Part shown: in pieces, positions 58,883-64,000 of the stretch
Position numbering within the stretch: position 1 is the first letter of the stretch
How the letters are laid out: the number at the start of each line of letters is the position of its first letter
Assembly (NCBI RefSeq): GCF_003054055.1
Contig: NZ_QBKI01000002.1
Location: forward strand, 124,001 to 188,000
Direction of reading: 5' to 3'
From: Pontibacter mucosus
Lineage (GTDB): Bacteria > Bacteroidota > Bacteroidia > Cytophagales > Hymenobacteraceae
Length of the DNA: 64,000 nucleotides
Made by a program: the position numbers and the translations under genes
Notes under the pieces: model-generated
Told to the model about the DNA's origin: nothing
Databases searched by the model: none
What the model saw: only the letters and a program-made list of their open reading frames with translations

Positions 58883-60181
58883 TTACCGCACCTGCGACTT
58901 ATCCACCCTTGTCGGTGTATCCTCGCCATTTACCACACCCTCAGAGGCCAAAGCAATGGCGCGGATCATGTTGGTGAGGTGCTCCATGTTTAGCTGCTCC
59001 AGCTCGTCGTGCACCGTGTGGTAAGTTTTGTCCTGGTCTATCTGCACCGAGGAAATGGTATGAGCCGGCACACCGAGGCGGGCCAACGTGGCGTTGTCGG
59101 AGCGGTAGAACAGGTTCTGCTCCGGGTATGGGTCTGGGTGGATGCTGTAGGTGGTTCCTTCCAGTCGTTTCTGCATCAGCGGGCCCAGGTCAGAGCGCTC
59201 GAAGCCGGTCAGGTAGGCACTGTTCGGGCCGAACCTAGATGGTTTGCCTACCATCTCGATGTTGAACATGGCCACAATCTGATCGGGGTTGAGTTGCTCG
59301 GAGAAGTACTTCGAGCCAAAGCCGCCCATCTCTTCTGCCGTGAAAGCCACAAACAGTATAGTGCGCTCCGGCTGCTGCTGTTTTTTGTAGTAGTCGGCCA
59401 GCAGCATCATGGCCGTGGTGCCGGCCGCGTCATCGTCGGCGCCGTTGGCGATGCTGTCGCCGTCAATAGCCGGCTGAATGCCGATGTGGTCGTAGTGGCC
59501 GGAGAACACCACAAACTCATCTTTGCGCTTGCCCTCTATCATACCGCCCACGTTGGTGAGCTGCAGCTGCTCTACCTTGTTCTCCACCTCCAGTTTATAC
59601 TTTTTAGCCTGCAGTTGGTCAGTAAGTATAAACACTTTGCTGCTGTTCTCGCCAAGCTGCTGCTTTACGCTGCCGCGGCCCATGTAGTGCTGGTAGCGGC
59701 TAAAAATCTCCTGATGCTTCGGGTGTACCAGCACCAGCATATCCTCGGTCGAGCTGTTCAAGTCACGCATCACAGTCCGGAAATCGTCGTTCTCGCCAAT
59801 GGCTACCACCTTCTGCTTGCCCTTGTGTTTCCACTCTACTTCCTCTTTCTCCGTGATGGCGAACATGCTTTCCGGGTTAATCTTCTTACCGTTTAGCTTG
59901 GCCTCTTTTTCATCCGGGGTGATGCGGTACACGCTAAAGTTCTGCAGGTAACTTTGCTCGCCAGGCAGTGGCTGCAGCCCAATGCGCTGGAACTCGGCCT
60001 GAATAAATTTGGCGGCCTTCTCGATGCCGGGCGTAAAGGAGGCACGGCCCTGCATGTCGTCGGCGCTGAGGGTGGATACGATGCGGGTTACCTCGGCCTG
60101 CGAGATGGTGTTTACGTCCTGTGCAGAGGCAGCGGTATAAAGGCCACAGGCAAGCACAAGGGCGGTAATTTTTACTTTCAT
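58883..60181 (-). CDS. Exported M28 family zinc aminopeptidase
   Basis: From the ATG at 60181 the product has 432 residues with a signal peptide (KVKITALVLACGLYTAASAQ). The M28 zinc ligands are seen in order: His and Asp in FVVFSGHYDHIGIQP, the bridging Asp in SIANGADDDAAGTTAMMLLA, Glu in FVAFTAEEMGGFGSKYF, then the Asp and His of the C-terminal half (YRSDNATLARLG and KTYHTVHDELEQ). A longer frame (to 60385) adds a leader that covers the divergent promoter and is rejected. It cleaves N-terminal residues from peptides in the periplasm. Divergent from the AI-2E family gene. Confidence 0.93.
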   Translation of the reverse strand: MKVKITALVLACGLYTAASAQDVNTISQAEVTRIVSTLSADDMQGRASFTPGIEKAAKFIQAEFQRIGLQPLPGEQSYLQNFSVYRITPDEKEAKLNGKKINPESMFAITEKEEVEWKHKGKQKVVAIGENDDFRTVMRDLNSSTEDMLVLVHPKHQEIFSRYQHYMGRGSVKQQLGENSSKVFILTDQLQAKKYKLEVENKVEQLQLTNVGGMIEGKRKDEFVVFSGHYDHIGIQPAIDGDSIANGADDDAAGTTAMMLLADYYKKQQQPERTILFVAFTAEEMGGFGSKYFSEQLNPDQIVAMFNIEMVGKPSRFGPNSAYLTGFERSDLGPLMQKRLEGTTYSIHPDPYPEQNLFYRSDNATLARLGVPAHTISSVQIDQDKTYHTVHDELEQLNMEHLTNMIRAIALASEGVVNGEDTPTRVDKSQVR

Positions 60182-60269
60182 GGGGTAGCGTCTATGGATT
60201 CTGAGAAAATTATGAGCATATTGTCGGCGGAGGCAGGCGATGCCTTGGCAGAACAAATATAGTATTTCT

Positions 60270-61334
60270 ATGGACAAAAGTGCTGAGATAAACTGGCTGA
60301 AGTGGCTGCAGTTTACCGTGCTGGTTTCGGTGATTTTATACTTTGGGAGTACGCTGTTTATTCCGCTCAGCTTTGCCTTGCTCATCAGCTTTGTGCTATA
60401 CCCGGTTTGTCGCTGGCTAGAGGAGAAAGGCCTTCCGCGCTGGGCCGCTATTTCGCTGTGTCTGTTCCTGCTGGTGGTGCTGGTGGGCGGACTGGCGTTC
60501 CTTCTGGTGCGGCAGGTGATACAATTCGGGCAGGAGTGGCCGCAGCTGCAGGATAAAATCAGCGCTGCCTGGGCTGATATCAGCCGGTACGTAGAGCATC
60601 AGTTGGGTATAGATGCATCTCAACAGGTGAAGTGGCTTGAAAGTATAGCCTCTGATGCGGCTTCTTCGGCTTTTAACATGGTGCGGGGCGTACTTTATAC
60701 GTCGGCTGTATCGGCGGTACTGCTGGTGCTCATACCTATTTACGTAGCGCTTATACTTTACAACCGCGAATCCCTGGCCAGGGCGCTCTCATCATTTTTC
60801 CCGCAGAGCGAGCACGGCAAGATCCGCCAGATTCTGCACGAAACCATCACGACCTACTACAACTTTATTAAGGGAATGGCTATCGTGTACCTGGCAGTGG
60901 GTTTTCTCAACAGCCTGGGCTTGTTTCTTATCGGGGTGCCGCACGCTATTTTCTTTGGTGCAGTGGCCTCGGTGCTGACGTTTATACCTTACGTGGGCAT
61001 TACCATCGGCGCCATACTTCCGATGACGGTGGCCTGGGTGACTTATGATTCGGTGTGGTATCCGATCGGGGTGGTAGCAGTGTTTGCGGTGGTGCAGTAC
61101 CTGGAGGCAAACCTGATTTTCCCGCTGGCCGTGAGCGCGCGCCTGCAGGTGAACATGCTCTTTACGCTGCTGGCCATTGTGGCGGGCGGGATACTTTGGG
61201 GAGCTTCGGGCATGATCCTTTTTATACCGTTCCTGGCTATACTTAAGCTGATTGCCGATAAGCACGAGGATATGCGCCCGATCTCGCTGCTCCTGGGCAG
61301 CGGGGATAAAGAGCCGGCTAAAAAACGTAAATAG
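60270..61334 (+). CDS. AI-2E family transporter (DUF20)
   Basis: From the ATG at 60270 the product has 354 residues with about eight membrane helices: FTVLVSVILYFGSTLFIPLS and LLISFVLYPVCRWLEEKGLP at the start, a soluble helical insert (about 75-140), then the conserved second half with YYNFIKGMAIVYLAVGFLNS, VLTFIPYVGITIGAILPMTV and YLEANLIFPLAVSARLQVN. The family includes the E. coli AI-2 exporter TqsA and Na+/H+ antiporters; the substrate here is not determined. An upstream ATG (60240) adds 10 residues that overlap the divergent promoter and is not used. The gene is convergent with clpC. Confidence 0.9.
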   Translation: MDKSAEINWLKWLQFTVLVSVILYFGSTLFIPLSFALLISFVLYPVCRWLEEKGLPRWAAISLCLFLLVVLVGGLAFLLVRQVIQFGQEWPQLQDKISAAWADISRYVEHQLGIDASQQVKWLESIASDAASSAFNMVRGVLYTSAVSAVLLVLIPIYVALILYNRESLARALSSFFPQSEHGKIRQILHETITTYYNFIKGMAIVYLAVGFLNSLGLFLIGVPHAIFFGAVASVLTFIPYVGITIGAILPMTVAWVTYDSVWYPIGVVAVFAVVQYLEANLIFPLAVSARLQVNMLFTLLAIVAGGILWGASGMILFIPFLAILKLIADKHEDMRPISLLLGSGDKEPAKKRK

Positions 61335-61584
61335 ACTATTTTTATACTTTCACAGAGGAAAAGGGGGCCTGCCGTTAGAAGGGGAGTGCTGATTGATTCG
61401 GTAGGGCCTTTAAATTTGCTTCATTTTCGTCATCCTGAAAGGAACTTGGTAGCGGATAGCGGAAGCTTGACCTCCCTTCCACCAAGATTCTTAACAGAAT
61501 GACAGACGGTTGGAAGGCTTTGCGAGTGGAATGAAACAGCACTACCTGTAGCAAGTATAAATATCAACCCAACAAGTATAAAAC

Positions 61585-61614
61585 AAAAAAGGCCACCCAA
61601 GCGGGTGGCCTTTT
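61585..61614. terminator. Bidirectional terminator between the AI-2E gene and clpC
   Basis: AAAAGGCCACCC / GGGTGGCCTTTT with a 4-nt loop; AAGTATA words lie just before it (61555, 61576) and a TATACTT word just after (61630). The rest of 61335-61584 holds no gene. Confidence 0.85.
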
Positions 61615-61635
61615 CTATATCTAAAGTGCTATACT

Positions 61636-64000
61636 TTATTCTTTTGTCTTATCAGTGTCTGTAGACTTGGTTGGCTCCGTTTCTTCCTCGCCGTCGTTGG
61701 CTTGCTTGGCTTTTTTGCCATTCGACTTCTTCGACGTGAAGGTAAGTTTCTCTTCGCCTTCCTTGTAATCGATCTGGATCACATCGCCCTGGTTAACCTC
61801 GGCTTTCAGTATCTCCTCCGCAATTGGGTCTTCGATATACTTCTGAATAGCGCGGTTCAGCGGGCGGGCGCCATACTTCGGATCGTATCCTTTCTCGGCT
61901 ACAAAGTCCTTCGCCTCTTTTGTCAGTTCGATGGTATAACCCAGGCTTTCCACACGCTTGAACAGCTTGCCCAGCGACAGCTCGATGATCTTGTGCATGT
62001 CCTCACGGCCAAGTGAGTTGAACACGATCACGTCGTCGAGGCGGTTCAGGAACTCAGGCGAGAACGTTTTCTTCAGGGCGCTGGCAATCGTGCCTTTCAT
62101 GATGTCGTCCACATTCTCCTGCTTGGCCTTCGACATAAAGCCGATGCCGGCACCAAAGTCCTGCAAGTCGCGGGCACCAATGTTGGAGGTCATGATGATG
62201 ATCGTGTTACGGAAGTCTACCTTGCGGCCCAAACCATCCGTCAGGATACCATCGTCCAACACCTGCAGCAACAGGTTGTACACATCCGGGTGCGCTTTCT
62301 CGATCTCATCCAGCAGTACCACAGAGTATGGCTTGCGGCGGATTTTCTCGGTCAGCTGGCCACCTTCTTCGTAGCCCACATATCCCGGAGGCGCTCCCAC
62401 CAGGCGAGACACGCTGAATTTCTCCATGTACTCACTCATGTCGATACGCACCAGCGAATCCTCTTTATCGAACAGGTAAGTGGCCAGCACTTTGGCAAGC
62501 TCTGTTTTACCCACGCCCGTCGGGCCGAGGAACACAAACGAACCAATCGGCTTCTTCGGATCTTTCAATCCTACGCGGGTACGCTGGATGGCTTTCACCA
62601 GCTGCGTAATCGCTTTGTCCTGACCGATCACTTTGCCTTTCAGCTCTTCACCCATGTTCAGAAGTTTCTGTCCTTCGTTCTGAGCGATACGCTTCACCGG
62701 TATACCTGTCATCATGGCAATAACCTCTGCCACATTTTCCTCTTTTACCGTGTAGCGCTTCTTCTTGGTCTCGTCTTCCCAGTTGCGTTTCGCAGTTTCG
62801 AGCTGGTCGATGAGTTTTTTCTCCTTATCGCGCAGTTGGGCTGCCTCTTCATACTTCTGGCTCTTCACCACGCGGTTTTTCTCCACCTTGATGTTCTCGA
62901 TCTGCTCTTCCAGCTTCAGGATATCATCCGGCACCACGATGTTGTTGATGTGCACGCGTGCACCCGCCTCATCCAGAATGTCGATAGCCTTGTCTGGCAG
63001 GAAGCGGTCGCTCATGTAGCGGTCCGAAAGCTTCACGCAGGCCTCAATCGCCTTGTCAGTGTAGTTTACGTGGTGGTGGTCCTGGTACTTGTCCTTGATG
63101 TTGTGCAGGATCTCCATTGTCTCCTCGGGCGTGGTAGGGTCTACCATCACAATCTGGAAACGACGGGCCAGGGCGCCATCCTTCTCGATGTACTGGCGGT
63201 ACTCGTCCAGCGTAGTCGCGCCAATGCATTGGATCTCGCCACGGGCAAGGGCCGGCTTGAACATGTTAGAGGCGTCCAGGGAGCCAGAGGCGCCACCGGC
63301 ACCCACAATAGTATGTAGCTCGTCGATGAACAGGATAACATCCGGAGACTTCTCCAACTCGTTCATTACGGCCTTCATACGCTCCTCAAACTGACCTCTA
63401 TACTTTGTACCGGCCACCAAAGAGGCAAGGTCCAGGGTTACCACACGCTTGTTAAAGAGCACGCGGCTTACCTTTTTCTGGATAATGCGCAGGGCAAGAC
63501 CTTCGGCGATGGCAGTTTTACCAACACCCGGCTCACCTATCAGGATAGGGTTGTTCTTTTTGCGGCGGCTCAGCACCTGGGCCACACGCTCGATTTCTTT
63601 CTCACGGCCAACAATCGGGTCAAGCTTATCGTCTTCAGCCAGCTTGGTCAAGTCGCGGCCAAAGTTGTCGAGCACAGGTGTGCGCGACTTTTCGCCTGGT
63701 TTCTTGCTTGCAGAGCTGCCTGAGCGGGACGATGAGCTACCAAACAGCTTGTCGGAGTCGTCGGAATCGTCCGTATCGGACGACGCCAGCGGATTATTGC
63801 TATGATAATCCAGTGAGTCTCTTATTGCTTCGTAGTTCACGTTAAATTTCGCTAGGATTTGAGAAGAAATATTGTCCTCGTCCCGCAGGATGGACAATAA
63901 CAAGTGCTCTGTGCCTATGATATCGCTCTTGAAGATCTTAGCCTCCAAGTACGTTATTTTGAGCACCTTTTCGGTTTGCTTCGTCAGAGGGATACTGCCC
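61636..64000 (-). CDS. clpC: ClpC-type AAA+ unfoldase (5' end outside window)
   Basis: The frame is open to the right edge; the first visible residues ([20 protein letters not shown]) belong to the Clp N-domain, so only a short N-terminal part is missing. Next come an unusual Ser/Asp-rich linker (about 80-110), AAA domain 1 ([32 protein letters not shown]), a UVR segment ([18 protein letters not shown]) typical of ClpC rather than ClpB, and AAA domain 2 ([31 protein letters not shown]). The tail is charged (from about 745, [20 protein letters not shown]). It feeds proteins to ClpP for degradation. Two conserved subdomains mark it as complete except for the edge. Confidence 0.95.
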   Translation of the reverse strand, partial: GSIPLTKQTEKVLKITYLEAKIFKSDIIGTEHLLLSILRDEDNISSQILAKFNVNYEAIRDSLDYHSNNPLASSDTDDSDDSDKLFGSSSSRSGSSASKKPGEKSRTPVLDNFGRDLTKLAEDDKLDPIVGREKEIERVAQVLSRRKKNNPILIGEPGVGKTAIAEGLALRIIQKKVSRVLFNKRVVTLDLASLVAGTKYRGQFEERMKAVMNELEKSPDVILFIDELHTIVGAGGASGSLDASNMFKPALARGEIQCIGATTLDEYRQYIEKDGALARRFQIVMVDPTTPEETMEILHNIKDKYQDHHHVNYTDKAIEACVKLSDRYMSDRFLPDKAIDILDEAGARVHINNIVVPDDILKLEEQIENIKVEKNRVVKSQKYEEAAQLRDKEKKLIDQLETAKRNWEDETKKKRYTVKEENVAEVIAMMTGIPVKRIAQNEGQKLLNMGEELKGKVIGQDKAITQLVKAIQRTRVGLKDPKKPIGSFVFLGPTGVGKTELAKVLATYLFDKEDSLVRIDMSEYMEKFSVSRLVGAPPGYVGYEEGGQLTEKIRRKPYSVVLLDEIEKAHPDVYNLLLQVLDDGILTDGLGRKVDFRNTIIIMTSNIGARDLQDFGAGIGFMSKAKQENVDDIMKGTIASALKKTFSPEFLNRLDDVIVFNSLGREDMHKIIELSLGKLFKRVESLGYTIELTKEAKDFVAEKGYDPKYGARPLNRAIQKYIEDPIAEEILKAEVNQGDVIQIDYKEGEEKLTFTSKKSNGKKAKQANDGEEETEPTKSTDTDKTKE

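Noticed and set aside
1..64000. Reading TATACTTTG words as Bacteroidota -7 promoter boxes (TAnnTTTG)
   Set aside because: The spacing does not fit: TATACTTTG has one or three bases between TA and TTTG, and the words occur inside genes on both strands.

Overview
The window is chromosomal DNA of a Bacteroidota member, most likely a Cytophagales/Hymenobacteraceae organism close to Pontibacter. The grounds are a secreted beta-propeller protein with a C-terminal type IX secretion (T9SS) sorting domain, the Bacteroidota style of several housekeeping genes (hemA, hemH, hscB, thiL, rlmD, priA, clpC, a ComEC without a beta-lactamase-like tail), little use of Shine-Dalgarno sites, and the intergenic repeat families. 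Most of the window looks about 50% GC; two stretches are clearly AT-rich.

Layout. 0-5.3 kb: end of a TetR regulator with its palindromic operator, a DUF808 membrane protein, a membrane protein resembling Pyr4/PaxB cyclases, a cysteine-cluster protein and a large PLP-dependent enzyme. 5.4-6.3 kb: a REP-associated transposase (RAYT) between exact inverted REP copies. 6.4-7.5 kb: a stand-alone HsdR_N nuclease. 7.6-19.4 kb: a region bounded by a decayed tRNA-Leu copy and the intact tRNA-Leu(CAA). It holds a 1248-aa T9SS-exported SBBP protein and then an AT-rich island (12.2-19.3 kb) with two two-gene cassettes of defence character and a large serine recombinase whose frame runs into the tRNA. 19.4-25 kb: hscB, then a catalase-hemA-hemH-ankyrin gene row. 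25-30 kb: ABM-domain protein, SAM hydrolase, phoH, GNAT, comEC. 30-38 kb: an intergenic repeat, tRNA-Leu(GAG), an ABC exporter pair, a Nudix regulator with a divergent esterase, a flavin oxidoreductase and two tRNA-Lys. 38-64 kb: ordinary housekeeping and secreted enzymes (SDR, RlmD, ThiL, pirin, M14 and M28 peptidases, DinB-like, DASS transporter, PriA, EEP phosphatase/nuclease, ABC-F, AI-2E family, ClpC), broken once by an AT-rich putative nuclease gene (57.7-58.8 kb).

The most unusual signal is not a gene. The word AAGTATA/TATACTT recurs on both strands in genes and between them: by eye about 170 copies of AGTATA/TATACT, where chance would give roughly 30. Several copies form inverted pairs inside terminator stems, and the word is almost absent from the AT-rich island. 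This is the pattern of DNA uptake sequences in Neisseria and Pasteurellaceae, and a ComEC uptake channel is encoded here. The second main finding is the island's pair of cassettes: a Cap4-like (DUF4297) nuclease overlapping a Rad50/SMC-like ATPase (Lamassu-like, no middle gene seen), and a small membrane protein overlapping an LPO_1073/Vpar_1526-type protein, the two sharing a short sequence motif.
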